This document shows positions 29,724 to 50,404 of a DNA stretch of 64,000 nucleotides, in pieces. The notes beneath the pieces are model-generated. The model had not been told where the DNA came from. It did not search any database and saw only the letters and a program-made list of their open reading frames with translations. The translations under genes were made by a program, and so were the position numbers. Numbering within the stretch: the first letter of the stretch is position 1; every line of letters starts with the position of its first letter. Source of the stretch: Geminicoccus harenae (GTDB taxonomy: Bacteria; Pseudomonadota; Alphaproteobacteria; Geminicoccales; Geminicoccaceae); contig NZ_JABGCL010000007.1 in assembly GCF_019800005.1 (NCBI RefSeq), positions 1 through 64,000 on the forward strand. Reading direction: 5' to 3'.

Positions 29724-29930
29724 TCAGGCGCCGAGCTTGGCCGAGACGGCCTGCTCGCGCAGCACCGTCTTGACCCGGGCAATGTCCCGCCGGACCTCGC
29801 GGATCCGCGCCGTTCCCTCGAGCTGCCCGGTCGCCTTCTGGAAGCGCAGGTTGAACTGCTCCTTCTTCAGGCCGAGCAGCCGGTCGATCAGCGCCTTGCG
29901 GTCCTCGTTACGAATATCCGAAGCGTTCAT
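29724..29930 (-). CDS. rpmC: 50S ribosomal protein L29
   Basis: 68 residues, two helices, with [18 protein letters not shown] and [18 protein letters not shown] typical of L29. It lies at the exit tunnel near SRP and trigger-factor binding sites. Confidence 0.98.
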   Translation of the reverse strand: MNASDIRNEDRKALIDRLLGLKKEQFNLRFQKATGQLEGTARIREVRRDIARVKTVLREQAVSAKLGA

Positions 29931-29933
29931 CGC

Positions 29934-30344
29934 TCAGAGCTCCCGCTGCACGAAGCGCGTCTTGATCGGCAGCTTCGCAGCACCCAGCGCGATGGCGGCC
30001 TCGGCCAGCTCGGGCGCGACACCGTCGATCTCGAACATGATCCGGCCGGGCTTCACCCGCGCCACCCAGAAGTCCACCGAGCCCTTGCCGGAGCCCATGC
30101 GGACCTCGGCCGGCTTGGAGGTCACCGGCACGTCCGGGAAGATCCGGATCCAGACCCGGCCCGCACGCTTGAGGTGACGGGTGATGGCGCGCCTGGCCGA
30201 TTCGATCTGCCGAGCGGTGATCCGCGCCGGCTCGACCGCCTTCAGGCCGAACGCACCGAAGTTCAGCTCCGCACCGCCCTTGGCCAGGCCGTGGATCCGG
30301 CCCTTGAATGCCTTGCGGTACTTGGTTCTCTTAGGCTGCAACAT
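29934..30344 (-). CDS. rplP: 50S ribosomal protein L16
   Basis: 136 residues starting [41 protein letters not shown] is the L16 signature. It helps position tRNA at the peptidyl-transferase centre. Confidence 0.98.
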   Translation of the reverse strand: MLQPKRTKYRKAFKGRIHGLAKGGAELNFGAFGLKAVEPARITARQIESARRAITRHLKRAGRVWIRIFPDVPVTSKPAEVRMGSGKGSVDFWVARVKPGRIMFEIDGVAPELAEAAIALGAAKLPIKTRFVQREL

Positions 30345-30353
30345 TGTCTGATC

Positions 30354-31034
30354 TCAACCCCGGGCCGGCGTGGCGTCGGCCATGCGCCGATCGTAGGCCG
30401 ACGGGTCATGCTCCATGATCTCGCCACGGAACACCCACACCTTGATCCCGTTGGTGCCGTACGGCGTATGCGCCGTGGCCTTGGCGAAATCGATGCTGGC
30501 GCGCAGCGTGTGCAGCGGCACGCGACCCTCGCGATACCACTCCGACCTGGCGATCTCCGCCCCGCCGAGACGGCCGGAACAATTCACCCGGATGCCCAGG
30601 GCGCCCAGCCGCATCGCCGCCTGCACCGCACGCTTCATGGCGCGGCGGAAGGTGACGCGGCGGACCAGCTGCTGCGCGATGCTTTCCGCGATCAGCTTGG
30701 CGTCGAGCTCGGGCTTGCGGACCTCGACGATGTTCAGGTGGACGTCGGCGGAGCAGCGCTGGGCCACCTCGCGACGCAGCACCTCGATCGCCTCGCCCTT
30801 CTTGCCGATCACCACGCCCGGACGCGCCGTGTAGATCATCACCCGGGCCTTCTTGGCCGGGCGCTCGATCACGATGCGCGACACGCCGGCGTTCGACAGG
30901 CGCTTCTCCAGAAACTCGCGGATCTGGACGTCTTCCTTCAGCATCTTGGCGTAGTTGTTCTCCGCGAACCAACGCGAATCCCAAGTACGATTGATGCCGA
31001 CCCGCAGACCGACGGGATTTACCTTGTGACCCAT
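30354..31034 (-). CDS. rpsC: 30S ribosomal protein S3
   Basis: 226 residues starting [20 protein letters not shown]. The KH domain has VVIGKKGE (GxxG loop) and the C-terminal half has [20 protein letters not shown]. Overlaps the rplV stop. Confidence 0.98.
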   Translation of the reverse strand: MGHKVNPVGLRVGINRTWDSRWFAENNYAKMLKEDVQIREFLEKRLSNAGVSRIVIERPAKKARVMIYTARPGVVIGKKGEAIEVLRREVAQRCSADVHLNIVEVRKPELDAKLIAESIAQQLVRRVTFRRAMKRAVQAAMRLGALGIRVNCSGRLGGAEIARSEWYREGRVPLHTLRASIDFAKATAHTPYGTNGIKVWVFRGEIMEHDPSAYDRRMADATPARG

Positions 31035-31417
31035 CAGGCCCTTCCCTCGCTCTGCTCACGGACGACGATGCGCAGACGGCTGTAGAACTTCTCCACCCGG
31101 GCGGCACGGCCACGGGCGCGCGGATGCAGGCGCTTCATGACGAAGCGCTTGCCCACGTAGGCCTCGGCGACGACCAACCGGTCCACGTCCAGATTGTGAT
31201 TGTTCTCCGCGTTCGCAATGGCGGACTTCAAGGTTTTCTGAACCTCGAGCGCCACCCGCTTGCGCGAGAACTCCAGCGCGGTCATGGCGCGGCCGGCCGA
31301 CATGCCCCGGATCAGCCCGGCCACCAAGTCGAGCTTGCGCGGGCTGGAGCGGACCAGCGTGTCCTCGGCGAACGCCTCGTTGGCGCTGACCTTGCGCTCT
31401 GCTTTGGGCTTACTCAT
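31034..31417 (-). CDS. rplV: 50S ribosomal protein L22
   Basis: 127 residues from ATG 31417 ([16 protein letters not shown]). [16 protein letters not shown] and [12 protein letters not shown] (tunnel loop) are present. Macrolide-contact residues in the loop look normal. Confidence 0.97.
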   Translation of the reverse strand: MSKPKAERKVSANEAFAEDTLVRSSPRKLDLVAGLIRGMSAGRAMTALEFSRKRVALEVQKTLKSAIANAENNHNLDVDRLVVAEAYVGKRFVMKRLHPRARGRAARVEKFYSRLRIVVREQSEGRA

Positions 31418-31418
31418 G

Positions 31419-31697
31419 TCAGCCCCTCTTCGCCTTCTTGTCGGCACCGTGACCGGAGAAGGTCCGGGTCGGCGCGAACTCGCCGAACTTGTGGCCGACC
31501 ATGTTGTCCGTCACGTAGACCGGCAGATGCTTCTTGCCGTTATGCACGGCGAAGGTCAGGCCGATGAACTCGGGCATGATGGTGGAGCGGCGCGACCAGA
31601 TCTTGATGATCTCGTTGCGGCCCGAGCGCCGTGCGGCATCGGCCTTCTTGAACAGATAGCCGTCGACGAACGGACCCTTCCAAACTGAGCGGGCCAC
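31419..31697 (-). CDS. rpsS: 30S ribosomal protein S19
   Basis: 92 residues starting [15 protein letters not shown], with [21 protein letters not shown] and [13 protein letters not shown], canonical S19. Confidence 0.98.
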   Translation of the reverse strand: MARSVWKGPFVDGYLFKKADAARRSGRNEIIKIWSRRSTIMPEFIGLTFAVHNGKKHLPVYVTDNMVGHKFGEFAPTRTFSGHGADKKAKRG

Positions 31698-31700
31698 GCC

Positions 31701-32543
31701 TTAACCTCCACGCTTCTTCGCTGCGTGCCGCGAACGCACGATCATGCTGGTCGTGCGCTTGTTGCGGCGAGTACGGTAGCCCTTGGTGGGCTGGCCCCAC
31801 GGGCTGACCGGATGACGGCCACCCGAGGTGCGGCCTTCGCCACCGCCGAGCGGATGATCGACCGGGTTCATCGCGACGCCGCGCACGGTCGGGCGGGTGC
31901 CCTTCCAGCGCTGCCGGCCGGCCTTGCCCAGATTCTCGTTCTGGTGGTCCGGGTTCGACACGGCACCCACGGTCGCCATGCAGGTCTGCAGGACCCGGCG
32001 GATCTCGCCCGAGTTCAGGCGGATCTGGCAATAGTCGCCGTCGCGGCCGATCAGCTGGGCAAACGAGCCGGCGGACCGGGCGATCTGCCCGCCCTTGCCG
32101 GGCTTCATCTCCAGGTTGTGCACGATCGTGCCGACCGGGATCGCCCGCAGGGGTGCGGCGTTGCCGGGCTTGATGTCGACCCGCTCGCCGGCCACCACCT
32201 TGTCACCCGCGCGCAGCCGCTGCGGGGCCAGGATGTAGGCCTGCTCGCCGTCCTCGTACTTCACCAGCGCGATGAAGGCCGTCCGGTTCGGATCGTATTC
32301 CAGCCGCTCGACCGTCCCGGCCACGTCGAACTTGCGACGCTTGAAGTCGATCACGCGGTAGGTGCGCTTGTGCCCGCCACCGATGTGGCGAGTGGTGATC
32401 CGGCCGAAATGGTTGCGGCCGCCGGACTTGGAAAGACCCTCGGTCAGGGACTTGACCGGCTTGCCCTTCCACAGCTCCGACTTGTCCACCAGCACCAGCT
32501 CGCGCTGCGAGGGCGTGATGGGGTTGTAGTTCTTCAGCGCCAT
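31701..32543 (-). CDS. rplB: 50S ribosomal protein L2
   Basis: 280 residues. The [22 protein letters not shown] block and the C-terminal [17 protein letters not shown] (including the functionally important His) are present. Essential for subunit joining and peptidyl transfer. Confidence 0.98.
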   Translation of the reverse strand: MALKNYNPITPSQRELVLVDKSELWKGKPVKSLTEGLSKSGGRNHFGRITTRHIGGGHKRTYRVIDFKRRKFDVAGTVERLEYDPNRTAFIALVKYEDGEQAYILAPQRLRAGDKVVAGERVDIKPGNAAPLRAIPVGTIVHNLEMKPGKGGQIARSAGSFAQLIGRDGDYCQIRLNSGEIRRVLQTCMATVGAVSNPDHQNENLGKAGRQRWKGTRPTVRGVAMNPVDHPLGGGEGRTSGGRHPVSPWGQPTKGYRTRRNKRTTSMIVRSRHAAKKRGG

Positions 32544-32547
32544 GGCC

Positions 32548-32841
32548 TCAGATCCCCGTCGTCACGTCGATGGTCTGGCCGGCTTCCAGCGTCACGATCG
32601 CCTTCTTGACGTCGCTGCGCCGGTACGCCTTGCCCTTGAAGCGCTTCGTCTTGCCCTTGGTCACCATGGTGTTCACCGCGGTGACCTTGACGTTGAAGAG
32701 CTTCTCCACCGCCTGCCTGATCTCCGGCTTCGCCGCATCGCCACGCACCTTGAAGGTGACCTGGTTCAGCTCGGAGATCCGGGTCGACTTTTCCGTGACC
32801 ACCGGGGCCAGGATGATGTCGTAGATCCGCTCCTGGTTCAT
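32548..32841 (-). CDS. rplW: 50S ribosomal protein L23
   Basis: 97 residues with [12 protein letters not shown] and [15 protein letters not shown]. Overlaps the rplD stop by 4 bases. L23 is the main docking site for trigger factor and SRP. Confidence 0.98.
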   Translation of the reverse strand: MNQERIYDIILAPVVTEKSTRISELNQVTFKVRGDAAKPEIRQAVEKLFNVKVTAVNTMVTKGKTKRFKGKAYRRSDVKKAIVTLEAGQTIDVTTGI

Positions 32842-33458
32842 GCCAGGCGCTCCTGAAGTTCCTGGGCCGCTTCCTTGCTGATCACCAGCTGGTCGCTGCG
32901 CAGGATGTCGTAGACGTTCGCACCGACCGAGGGGAGCACGTCCACCTGGGTCAGGTTCCGCGAGGCCAGCGCGAAGTTGGCCTGCAGCTCGGCCGGGCCG
33001 ACGAACAGGACCTTGTCCAGGCCGAGCTTGCCGAGCCGGGCGACCAGCTCCTTGGTGCGCGGCTGGTCGAGCTCGAGCTTGTCGACCACGATCAGCTTGC
33101 CGCTCTTGGCCTTGTCGGACAGGGCCATGCGCAGGCCGAGCGCCCGGACCTTCTTGGGCAGGTCGAAGCCGTGATCACGCGGGGTGGGCCCATGTGCCCG
33201 GCCACCGGTGCGGAAGATCGGGGCGCGCTTGTTGCCGTGGCGGGCGCGACCCGTGCCCTTCTGCTTGTAGATCTTGGCCGACGAGCCACGGACCTCGCCG
33301 CGGCTCTTGACCTTGTGCGTGCCGGCCCGCCGCTTGGCGAGCTGCCACAGCACCACCCGCTGCAGGATGTCAGCGCGCGGCTCCAGACCGAACACGGCAT
33401 CCGCCAGCTCGATGGTGCCGGCGTCCTCGGCCTCCAGCGTCTTGACGACGATCTGCAT
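32838..33458 (-). CDS. rplD: 50S ribosomal protein L4
   Basis: 206 residues from ATG 33458, overlapping the rplC stop (ATGA). [21 protein letters not shown] (tunnel loop) and [12 protein letters not shown] are conserved. In enterics L4 also controls the S10 operon; no homologous leader is recognisable here. Confidence 0.97.
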   Translation of the reverse strand: MQIVVKTLEAEDAGTIELADAVFGLEPRADILQRVVLWQLAKRRAGTHKVKSRGEVRGSSAKIYKQKGTGRARHGNKRAPIFRTGGRAHGPTPRDHGFDLPKKVRALGLRMALSDKAKSGKLIVVDKLELDQPRTKELVARLGKLGLDKVLFVGPAELQANFALASRNLTQVDVLPSVGANVYDILRSDQLVISKEAAQELQERLA

Positions 33459-34147
33459 CACTCGGCTCCCGCGGCGGCGACCAAGCCGGCCGGATAGGGC
33501 GCATTCTTGGGCATCGCGCGCTTCACCGCATCGCGGATCCGCACCCAGGCGCCCTCGGCCCCCGGCACCGAACCCTTGACCAGGATCAGGCCACGCTCCT
33601 CGTCCACGCCGAACACTTCCAGGTTCAGCACGGTCCGCTGCTTGGCACCCATGTGCCCGGCCATCTTCTTGCCCTTGAACACCCGGCCCGGATCCTGCCG
33701 CTGGCCGGTCGAGCCGTGCGAGCGATGCGAGATCGAGACACCGTGGGTGGCGCGCAGGCCGCCGAAATTGTGCCGCTTCATGACGCCGGCGAAGCCGCGA
33801 CCGATCGAGATGCCGGTCACGTCGACGAACTGGCCTTCAACGAAATGCTCCACCGAGAGGCGCGCACCCACATCCAGCACCGCGTCCTCGGAAACCCGGA
33901 ACTCGGCGACGTATGCCTTGGGTTCGACCTTCGCCTTGGCGAAGTGGCCGCGCATCGGCTTCGACACATTCTTGGCGCTCTTCGGGCCGACTCCGAGCTG
34001 GATGGCGGTGTAGCCATCCTTCTCGGCAGTGCGGACCGCGACGACCTCGCAGTCCTCGACCTTCAACACGGTGACCGGCACGTGACTTCCGTCCACGCCG
34101 AACAACCGCGTCATACCCATTTTCTGGGCCAACAGCCCCGTACGCAT
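33458..34147 (-). CDS. rplC: 50S ribosomal protein L3
   Basis: 229 residues from ATG 34147 ([16 protein letters not shown]). The [21 protein letters not shown] block carries the glutamine that is methylated in many bacteria. The longer frame upstream is non-conserved. Confidence 0.97.
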   Translation of the reverse strand: MRTGLLAQKMGMTRLFGVDGSHVPVTVLKVEDCEVVAVRTAEKDGYTAIQLGVGPKSAKNVSKPMRGHFAKAKVEPKAYVAEFRVSEDAVLDVGARLSVEHFVEGQFVDVTGISIGRGFAGVMKRHNFGGLRATHGVSISHRSHGSTGQRQDPGRVFKGKKMAGHMGAKQRTVLNLEVFGVDEERGLILVKGSVPGAEGAWVRIRDAVKRAMPKNAPYPAGLVAAAGAE

Positions 34148-34160
34148 GATTTTCTTAGCC

Positions 34161-34469
34161 TTAGAGCTTGATCTCGACGTCCACACCAGAGGCCAGGTCG
34201 AGCTTCATCAGCGCGTCCACGGTCTGCGGAGTGGGGTCGACGATGTCCAGAAGGCGCTTGTGCGTCCGGATCTCGAACTGCTCGCGGCTCTTCTTGTCGA
34301 TGTGCGGCGAACGCAGCACCGTAAACTTCTCGATTCGATTGGGCAGCGGGATCGGGCCGCGCACGCGCGCCCCGGTCCGCTTGGCCGTGCCAACGATTTC
34401 CCGCACCGACTGATCGAGCACGCGGTGATCGAAAGCCTTGAGCCGAATTCTGATATTCTGCGCGTCCAT
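34161..34469 (-). CDS. rpsJ: 30S ribosomal protein S10
   Basis: 102 residues from ATG 34469 ([16 protein letters not shown]), with [36 protein letters not shown]10 (NusE) also works in antitermination. Starts 28 bases after tuf. Confidence 0.98.
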   Translation of the reverse strand: MDAQNIRIRLKAFDHRVLDQSVREIVGTAKRTGARVRGPIPLPNRIEKFTVLRSPHIDKKSREQFEIRTHKRLLDIVDPTPQTVDALMKLDLASGVDVEIKL

Positions 34470-34497
34470 GGTCGGACGATCCCCGCGTGTCTTCAGA

Positions 34498-35688
<1,191 letters not shown>

Positions 35689-35726
35689 CGTCTGTGCCCC
35701 TCGTCAGTCCTCTAACCTGAGACGTC

Positions 35727-37802
35727 TCAGGCGTACTTGGCGCGAATTTCGTCAGCGACCATCTGCGGCACCGGCGCATAATGGTCGAAGTGCATGGTGA
35801 ACTGCGCACGACCCTGCGACAGGGACCGCAGCGAGTTCACATAGCCGAACATGGAGGCCAGCGGCACCATCGCCTTGATGACCTGCGCGTTGCCGCGCGG
35901 CTCCATGCCGGTGATCTGACCACGGCGGCTGTTCAGGTCGCCGATGATGTCACCCATGTACTCGTCGGGCGTCACCGCCTCGACGCGCATGATCGGCTCC
36001 AGGAGCTGCGGACCGGCCTTGGCCGCCCCTTCCCGGAAGGCCGCACGCGACGCGATCTCGAAGGCCAGCGCCGAGGAGTCGACCTCGTGGTAGGCGCCGT
36101 CGATCAGCTCCACCTTGACGTCGGTCATCGGGAAGCCGGCGATCACGCCGCTGTCCATGCAGCTCTCGAGGCCCTTCTGGACGCCCGGGATGTACTCCTT
36201 CGGCACCGCACCGCCGACGATCTTGCTCTCGAACTCGAAGCCCTTGCCCTTCTCGTTCGGCGTGATCACCAGCTTCACCCGCGCGAACTGGCCGGTACCA
36301 CCGGTCTGCTTCTTGTGGGTGTAGTCGACGTTCGCCGGCTTGGTCAGGGTCTCGCGGTACGCCACCTGCGGGGCGCCCACGTTGGCCTCGACCTTGAACT
36401 CGCGCCGCATCCGGTCGACCAGGATCTCCAGATGGAGCTCGCCCATGCCCTTGATGAGGGTCTGGCCGGACTCCTGGTCGGTGGAGACGCGGAAGGACGG
36501 GTCCTCCTGGGCGAGCTTGCTCAGCGCCAGGCCCATCTTCTCCTGGTCGGCCTTCGACTTCGGCTCGACCGCGACCTCGATGACCGGCTCCGGGAACTCC
36601 ATCCGCTCCAGGATGATCGGCTTGTCCGCGTCGGACAGCGTGTCACCCGTGGTGGTGTTCTTGAGCCCGACCAGCGCCACGATGTCGCCGGTCAGCGCTT
36701 CCTTCAGCTCCTCGCGGCTGTTGGCATGCATCAGGAGGATGCGGCCAATGCGCTCGCGCGAGCCCTTCACGGTGTTCTGGAGGTACGAACCGCTCTCCAG
36801 GCGACCGGAATAGATGCGCACGAAGGTCAGGGTGCCGACGAACGGATCGGTCATGATCTTGAACGCCAGCGCCGAGAAGGGCGCGGTGTCGTCGATCTTC
36901 CGGCTCGCCTCGGTCTCGGTCTTGGGATCGATGCCGGTGATCTGCGGCACGTCGAGCGGCGACGGCAGGAAGTCGACCACCGCGTCCAGCAGCGGCTGCA
37001 CACCCTTGTTCTTGAAGGACGAGCCGCACAGCACCGGGACGAAGTGGAAGCCGGTGACGCCCTTGCGCAGGCAGCGCTTCAGCGTCTCCTCGTCGGGCTC
37101 GTCGCCGTTGAAATAGGCCTCGAGCGCCGCGTCATCCATCTCCACGGCGGCCTCGACCAGCGCCTGCCGGTACTCGGTGGCGCGATCCTTCAGCTCGGCC
37201 GGGATCTCTTCCAGCGTGTAGTCGGCGCCCATGGTCTCGTCGCGCCAGACCACGGCCTTCATCCGGACCAGGTCGACATTGCCGAGATACTGGGCCTCGG
37301 TGCCGATCGGCAGCGTCAGCACGACGGGCTTCGCACCCAGCCGCTCGCGGATCTGGTCGACGCACCGGTACATGTTGGCGCCGATCCGGTCCATCTTGTT
37401 GACGAAACAGATCCGCGGCACGCGGTACTTGTCGGCCTGGCGCCAGACGGTCTCGGACTGGGGCTCGACACCCGCGACCGAATCGAACACCGCCACGGCA
37501 CCGTCGAGCACGCGCAGGGACCGCTCGACCTCGATGGTGAAGTCGACGTGGCCAGGCGTGTCGATGATGTTGATGCGATGATCCCGCCAGTAGCAGGTCG
37601 TCGCCGCCGACGTGATGGTGATGCCGCGTTCCTGCTCCTGCTCCATCCAGTCCATCGTCGCGGTGCCTTCATGCACCTCGCCGATCTTGTAGGACTTGCC
37701 GGTGTAGAACAGGATGCGCTCGGTGGTCGTCGTCTTGCCGGCATCGATGTGGGCCATGATGCCGATGTTACGATAACGTTCGAGCGGAATGGTGCGAGCC
37801 AT
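35727..37802 (-). CDS. fusA: Translation elongation factor G
   Basis: 691 residues. Domain I has [37 protein letters not shown] and NKMD. Domain IV includes [13 protein letters not shown] and the tip loop. The C-terminus ends [15 protein letters not shown]. It drives translocation and, with RRF, ribosome recycling. Lies 27 bases after rpsG. Confidence 0.98.
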   Translation of the reverse strand: MARTIPLERYRNIGIMAHIDAGKTTTTERILFYTGKSYKIGEVHEGTATMDWMEQEQERGITITSAATTCYWRDHRINIIDTPGHVDFTIEVERSLRVLDGAVAVFDSVAGVEPQSETVWRQADKYRVPRICFVNKMDRIGANMYRCVDQIRERLGAKPVVLTLPIGTEAQYLGNVDLVRMKAVVWRDETMGADYTLEEIPAELKDRATEYRQALVEAAVEMDDAALEAYFNGDEPDEETLKRCLRKGVTGFHFVPVLCGSSFKNKGVQPLLDAVVDFLPSPLDVPQITGIDPKTETEASRKIDDTAPFSALAFKIMTDPFVGTLTFVRIYSGRLESGSYLQNTVKGSRERIGRILLMHANSREELKEALTGDIVALVGLKNTTTGDTLSDADKPIILERMEFPEPVIEVAVEPKSKADQEKMGLALSKLAQEDPSFRVSTDQESGQTLIKGMGELHLEILVDRMRREFKVEANVGAPQVAYRETLTKPANVDYTHKKQTGGTGQFARVKLVITPNEKGKGFEFESKIVGGAVPKEYIPGVQKGLESCMDSGVIAGFPMTDVKVELIDGAYHEVDSSALAFEIASRAAFREGAAKAGPQLLEPIMRVEAVTPDEYMGDIIGDLNSRRGQITGMEPRGNAQVIKAMVPLASMFGYVNSLRSLSQGRAQFTMHFDHYAPVPQMVADEIRAKYA

Positions 37803-37829
37803 GATCGTTTCCGAGCCGTTCCGGGCCGA

Positions 37830-38300
<471 letters not shown>

Positions 38301-38320
38301 TCAGAAACCCTCTTGGCCGA

Positions 38321-38692
38321 TCACTTCGGACGCTTGACGCCGTACTTCGAACGGCCCTGCTTGCGGTTCTTCACACCTTGGGCGTCGAGCACGCCACGCA
38401 GCGTGTGGTAGCGCACGCCCGGCAGGTCCTTCACGCGGCCGCCGCGGATCAGGACGACCGAGTGCTCCTGGAGGTTGTGACCCTCGCCAGGAATGTAGCT
38501 GGTCACCTCGAAGCCGTTGGTCAGGCGCACGCGGCAGACCTTCCGGAGCGCCGAGTTCGGCTTCTTCGGCGTGGTCGTGTAGACGCGGGTGCAGACGCCA
38601 CGCTTCTGCGGGCAACCCTCAAGGGCCGGCACCTTGTTGCGCTTCGGCTTGCTCGTCCGGCCCGTGCGGACCAACTGGTTGATCGTCGGCAT
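38321..38692 (-). CDS. rpsL: 30S ribosomal protein S12
   Basis: 123 residues from ATG 38692 ([12 protein letters not shown]). [13 protein letters not shown] and [13 protein letters not shown] keep the lysines that mutate in streptomycin resistance, so the gene looks sensitive type. First gene of the long str-S10-spc run, 168 bases downstream of its predicted -10 box. Confidence 0.97.
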   Translation of the reverse strand: MPTINQLVRTGRTSKPKRNKVPALEGCPQKRGVCTRVYTTTPKKPNSALRKVCRVRLTNGFEVTSYIPGEGHNLQEHSVVLIRGGRVKDLPGVRYHTLRGVLDAQGVKNRKQGRSKYGVKRPK

Positions 38693-38859
38693 CTCGTCTT
38701 TGTCTCGCCCTGTCCGAAGTGCGCGTTCCACGAAGCAAGTCCGGCCGCCCGGCATGAGCCAGGCCGCCTTCTGGAACCGGCAGGAATGCACCCGAACAAC
38801 CGACCCTGCGTCTGGCCCGTTCGGGCCACCACCAGGCTCGTGAATGAAATGGTGCGCGG

Positions 38860-38888
38860 CTTCTATCCGTCAGCCGCCCTGCCGTCAA
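38860..38888 (-). promoter_or_regulatory. Sigma70-like promoter for the rpsL-rpsG-fusA-tuf operon
   Basis: Minus strand -35 TTGACG (38888-38883), 17-base spacer, -10 TAGAAG (38865-38860). It lies between the rpoC terminator hairpin and rpsL, leaving a leader of about 160 bases with no obvious gene. Confidence 0.75.
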
Positions 38889-38891
38889 GAC

Positions 38892-38927
38892 CCTGCGCCC
38901 CCCGCGGCAGGCCGCAAGGGGCGCAGG
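38892..38927 (-). terminator. Terminator hairpin after rpoC
   Basis: CCTGCGCCCC/GGGGCGCAGG, 10 perfect pairs, encloses a second GCGG/CCGC pair with a CCTG loop. It sits 21 bases past the rpoC stop and 3 bases before the -35 box of the next promoter. No strong T-run follows. Confidence 0.65.
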
Positions 38928-38947
38928 TCTCTCATGCGGCGACGCTG

Positions 38948-43135
<4,188 letters not shown>

Positions 43136-43217
43136 CTGGACCGTCTCTCGCTCATCCGCATCAGGAAAACAAAGCCCGGGCCGACGGCGCCATGCGCCAT
43201 CCGCCCGGGGCCGAAGC

Positions 43218-47309
<4,092 letters not shown>

Positions 47310-47421
47310 GACGGGCCTTCGCTGATCGAAGCTGGAACGGGCTGGGGGGCGGGGGAACCTCCCAGCATATAGGAACTCAACCGGGAATTGCCACTGCGGT
47401 GGCAGTGCCGGCAGCGCCGAA

Positions 47422-47447
47422 AGCCGCCGGTGCGTGCACCGACGGCT
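47422..47447 (-). promoter_or_regulatory. Second hairpin in the rplL-rpoB gap
   Basis: AGCCG-c-CGGTG, loop CGTG, CACCG-a-CGGCT: ten pairs with one C/A mismatch. Together with the hairpin next to rplL it makes the intergenic RNA structured; in E. coli this gap carries an attenuator and an RNase III site. Confidence 0.45.
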
Positions 47448-47460
47448 CCGGACGAAAGGA

Positions 47461-47479
47461 AAAAGTCGCGACGCGACTG
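47461..47479 (-). terminator. Attenuator-like terminator between rplL and rpoB
   Basis: On the minus strand AGTCGC-GTC-GCGACT is followed at once by TTTTCC, starting four bases after the rplL stop codon. The short stem suggests partial termination, which would lower rpoBC relative to rplJL. Confidence 0.65.
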
Positions 47480-47483
47480 GAGA

Positions 47484-47864
47484 TTACTTGATCTCCACGG
47501 TGGCGCCGGCGCCCTCGAGCTGAGCCTTGATCTTGGCGGCATCCTCCTTGGAGACGCCCTCCTTGACCGGCTTCGGCGCCGCCTCGACCAGATCCTTGGC
47601 CTCCTTGAGGCCCAGATTGGTGATCGCGCGGACCTCCTTGATCACGTTGATCTTCTGGGCACCGGCGCTGGCCAGGATCACGTCGAACTCGGTCTGCTCC
47701 TCGACGGGGGCAGCAGCGGCGGCAGCGCCACCGCCGGCGGCGACGGCGGCAACCGGGGCCGCGGCCGAGACGCCCCACTTCTCCTCGAGAAGCTTCGCCA
47801 GCTCGGCAGCCTCGAGAACGGTCAGGCTCGACAGGTCTTCGACGATCTGATGCAGGTTCGCCAT
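47484..47864 (-). CDS. rplL: 50S ribosomal protein L7/L12
   Basis: 126 residues from ATG 47864. The dimerising N-terminal domain ([23 protein letters not shown]) is followed by an Ala/Gly-rich hinge (about 36-54) and the factor-binding C-terminal domain with [18 protein letters not shown]. The stalk protein recruits EF-Tu and EF-G. Confidence 0.98.
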   Translation of the reverse strand: MANLHQIVEDLSSLTVLEAAELAKLLEEKWGVSAAAPVAAVAAGGGAAAAAAPVEEQTEFDVILASAGAQKINVIKEVRAITNLGLKEAKDLVEAAPKPVKEGVSKEDAAKIKAQLEGAGATVEIK

Positions 47865-47950
47865 AACGACATCCACTCCACTACACTCAAGCGCGGTCCT
47901 CATGGACCACAATGTTCACTGCAGGTCCGACAGGACCTCGGATCGAGCAG

Positions 47951-48460
47951 TCAGCCCTGCTCGCTCTTTGCATGAAGCAGACGGGCGAGCTGACCGCCCG
48001 GCGCCTGCAACACACCGACGAGACGCGACGCCGGCGTATTGATGATCGCGATGAGCTTCGCCCGCAGCTCGTCCAGGGACGGCAGCTCGGCGAGCGCCCT
48101 GACCTGGTCGGCCGACAGGAGCGACCCGGACAGGCCGCCGCCCACGATCTGAAGCTTCTCGTTCTTCTTGGCATACTCGACCGCCACCTTGGCGGCCGCC
48201 ACCGGATCACGCGAATACGCGATCGCGGTCGGACCCTTGAAGAGCGGTTCCAGACCGGCAAAACCCGTTTCCGCAAGGGCGCGGACGGTCAGCCGGTTCT
48301 TGGTCACCCGGAAGGATGCACCCTGCTGGCGCATCTGCGCGCGCAACTGGGTGACTTCCGGAACGGTCATGCCGCGGTACTGGGTGACCACGACCACGCC
48401 GGTCTCATTGAATACAGCATTCAGGTCAGAAATGACCTGCGCTTTCTCAGCTCGAAGCAC
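47951..48460 (-). CDS. rplJ: 50S ribosomal protein L10
   Basis: 169 residues from GTG 48460, with GGAGG 5 bases upstream; ATG 48496 is in frame but adds a tail and lacks a ribosome site. VVVVTQYRGMTVPEVTQLR and FRVTKNRLTVRA are L10 signatures, and the C-terminal helix binds L7/L12. Confidence 0.94.
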   Translation of the reverse strand: MLRAEKAQVISDLNAVFNETGVVVVTQYRGMTVPEVTQLRAQMRQQGASFRVTKNRLTVRALAETGFAGLEPLFKGPTAIAYSRDPVAAAKVAVEYAKKNEKLQIVGGGLSGSLLSADQVRALAELPSLDELRAKLIAIINTPASRLVGVLQAPGGQLARLLHAKSEQG

Positions 48461-48527
48461 CAGAGCCTCCGATGCACTTGGTCCAGACAACCCCATAGGT
48501 CATCAAGACCGGGCTCGTTGTCTCAAA

Positions 48528-48548
48528 GGCGTGCGGCAAACGCACGCC
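48528..48548 (-). promoter_or_regulatory. Hairpin in the rplJ leader (L10-leader region)
   Basis: GGCGTGCG/CGCACGCC, 8 perfect pairs, loop of 5, about 70 bases before the rplJ GTG. This leader is where L10-(L7/L12) binds its own mRNA in other bacteria. The canonical kink-turn could not be confirmed by eye. Confidence 0.5.
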
Positions 48549-48612
48549 GAACGGCACCGTCATCCCGACGACGGCGCTAGCGAGCCAGACAGTGCGTCTT
48601 GCTAGGCGCGGC

Positions 48613-48640
48613 AACATAAAGCGTCGCCCGCCGATTGCAA
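48613..48640 (-). promoter_or_regulatory. Sigma70-like promoter for rplJ-rplL-rpoB-rpoC
   Basis: Minus strand -35 TTGCAA (48640-48635), 16-base spacer, -10 TATGTT (48618-48613), between rplA and rplJ. It gives a leader of about 145 bases. Confidence 0.65.
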
Positions 48641-48666
48641 GAGGCCTTGTCGGCCCGATCCGCCGT

Positions 48667-49362
48667 TTACGCGAGGATGCCGCCGACCTCGAGCTTCACG
48701 CCCGGCCCCTGGGTGGAGCTCAGATGTGCGCGCTTGAGATAGGTGCCCTTCGCCCCGGCCGGCCGCGCCTTGGTGATCGCATCCACGATCGCCCGGACGT
48801 TGTCGACCAGCTGCTCCACCGGGAAGCTGGCCTTGCCCACGCCGGCGTGGACGATGCCCGCCTTCTCGACGCGGAACTGGACCTGGCCGCCCTTGGCGTC
48901 CTTGACCGCCTGGGTGACGTTCGGCGTCACCGTGCCGAGCTTGGGGTTCGGCATCAGGCCACGCGGACCGAGCACCCGGCCGAGCCGGCCGACCACGCCC
49001 ATCATGTCCGGGGTGGCGATGCAGCGGTCGAAGTCGATGTGGCCGCCCTGGATCGCCTCGGCGAGGTCCTCGGCACCGACGATGTCCGCTCCGGCCGCCT
49101 TGGCCTCCTCGGCCTTGTCACCCCTGGCGAACACCGCGACCCGCAGGGTCTTGCCGGTGCCGTGCGGCAGGTTGACCGTGCCGCGGACCATCTGGTCGGC
49201 GTGGCGCGGGTCGACGCCCAGGTTCATCGAGATCTCGATCGTCTCGTCGAACTTGGCGGTCGCGTTGCTCTTGACCAGACCCACTGCCTCGTCGAGGCCG
49301 TAGAGCCTGGCGCGGTCGACGCTCTCGGCCGCCTTGCGCAGCCGCTTGCCCTTCGTCGCCAT
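48667..49362 (-). CDS. rplA: 50S ribosomal protein L1
   Basis: 231 residues. It has [34 protein letters not shown] and the [21 protein letters not shown] hinge. L1 forms the mobile stalk at the E site and often represses its own operon. Confidence 0.98.
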   Translation of the reverse strand: MATKGKRLRKAAESVDRARLYGLDEAVGLVKSNATAKFDETIEISMNLGVDPRHADQMVRGTVNLPHGTGKTLRVAVFARGDKAEEAKAAGADIVGAEDLAEAIQGGHIDFDRCIATPDMMGVVGRLGRVLGPRGLMPNPKLGTVTPNVTQAVKDAKGGQVQFRVEKAGIVHAGVGKASFPVEQLVDNVRAIVDAITKARPAGAKGTYLKRAHLSSTQGPGVKLEVGGILA

Positions 49363-49365
49363 CGC

Positions 49366-49797
49366 TTACTCCGCCACCGCGATGCCCATGGACCGGGCCG
49401 AGCCGACGATCATCTTGGTCGCGGCGTCGAGGTCCTGGGCGTTGAGGTCCTTCATCTTCTTCTCGGCGATCTCGCGGCACTGGGCCATGGTCACCGAGCC
49501 GGCGTCGGCACCACGGCCCGGCGTCTTGCTCGCCGAGGTGATGTTGGCCGCCCGCTTGAGGAAGAAGGAGACCGGCGGGGTCTTGATGACGAAGGTGAAG
49601 GTACGGTCGCCGAACGCGGTGATGATCACCGGCAGCGGGGTACCGACCTCGACATTCTGCGTCTCTGCATTGAACTTCTTGCAGAAGTCCATGATGTTCA
49701 GGCCGCGCTGACCCAGAGCCGGGCCGATCGGCGGGCTCGGGTTGGCCTTGCCTGCGGGTACCTGCAGCTTGATGTACCCGGTGATTTTCTTCGCCAA
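49366..49797 (-). CDS. rplK: 50S ribosomal protein L11
   Basis: 143 residues starting [32 protein letters not shown], with the proline-rich thiostrepton loop and the C-terminal GSARSMGI rRNA-binding helix. Confidence 0.98.
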   Translation of the reverse strand: MAKKITGYIKLQVPAGKANPSPPIGPALGQRGLNIMDFCKKFNAETQNVEVGTPLPVIITAFGDRTFTFVIKTPPVSFFLKRAANITSASKTPGRGADAGSVTMAQCREIAEKKMKDLNAQDLDAATKMIVGSARSMGIAVAE

Positions 49798-49824
49798 ACT
49801 GTCACTCCTGTAGCAGAAGCCTAG

Positions 49825-49849
49825 CGGTGCGAACGCCTAACCCGCACCG
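49825..49849 (-). promoter_or_regulatory. Hairpin in the nusG-rplK gap
   Basis: CGGTGCG/CGCACCG, 7 pairs with an 11-base loop, in the 76-base gap between nusG and rplK. It could mark an L1-binding leader structure or a pause site. Confidence 0.4.
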
Positions 49850-49873
49850 GGCCAGGCTCCCGCGGCGTTGCGG

Positions 49874-50404
49874 TCAGACCTTCTCGACCTGCCCGAACTC
49901 CAGATCGACCGGGGTCGCCCGGCCGAAGATCGAGACGGAGACCTTGAGGCGCTGCTTGGCCTCGTCGACCTCCTCGACCGTTCCGTTGAACGAGGCGAAC
50001 GGCCCGTCCGCCACGCGAATCTGCTCGCCGATCATGAAGGCCACGGTGGCCTTGGGATGCTCGGTGCCTTCCTGGATCTGCTGGTGGATCCGCAGCGCCT
50101 CGGCTTCCGGGATCGACTGGGGACGGCCGCTGCCGCCCAGGAAGCCCGTGACCTTCGGGATGTTGCGCACCAGCGACCAGGTCTCGTCGTTGAGCTCCAT
50201 CTTCACGAGCACGTAGCCCGGGAAGAACTTCTGCTCGGTCGGAACCTTCTTGCCGCGCCGGACCTCGATCACCTCCTGCATCGGGACCAGGATTTCCTCG
50301 AAGGCGTCGGCGAGCCCCTTCTGGGCGCTCTGCTCCTGGATCGCCTCGCGGACCTTCTTCTCGAAGCCGGAATAGACGTGGATGATGTACCACTTCTTCG
50401 ACAT
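49874..50404 (-). CDS. nusG: Transcription termination/antitermination factor NusG
   Basis: 176 residues. The NGN domain has [15 protein letters not shown] and [26 protein letters not shown], and the KOW domain has [17 protein letters not shown]. It couples RNA polymerase to the ribosome and Rho. Starts in the secE stop. Confidence 0.98.
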   Translation of the reverse strand: MSKKWYIIHVYSGFEKKVREAIQEQSAQKGLADAFEEILVPMQEVIEVRRGKKVPTEQKFFPGYVLVKMELNDETWSLVRNIPKVTGFLGGSGRPQSIPEAEALRIHQQIQEGTEHPKATVAFMIGEQIRVADGPFASFNGTVEEVDEAKQRLKVSVSIFGRATPVDLEFGQVEKV

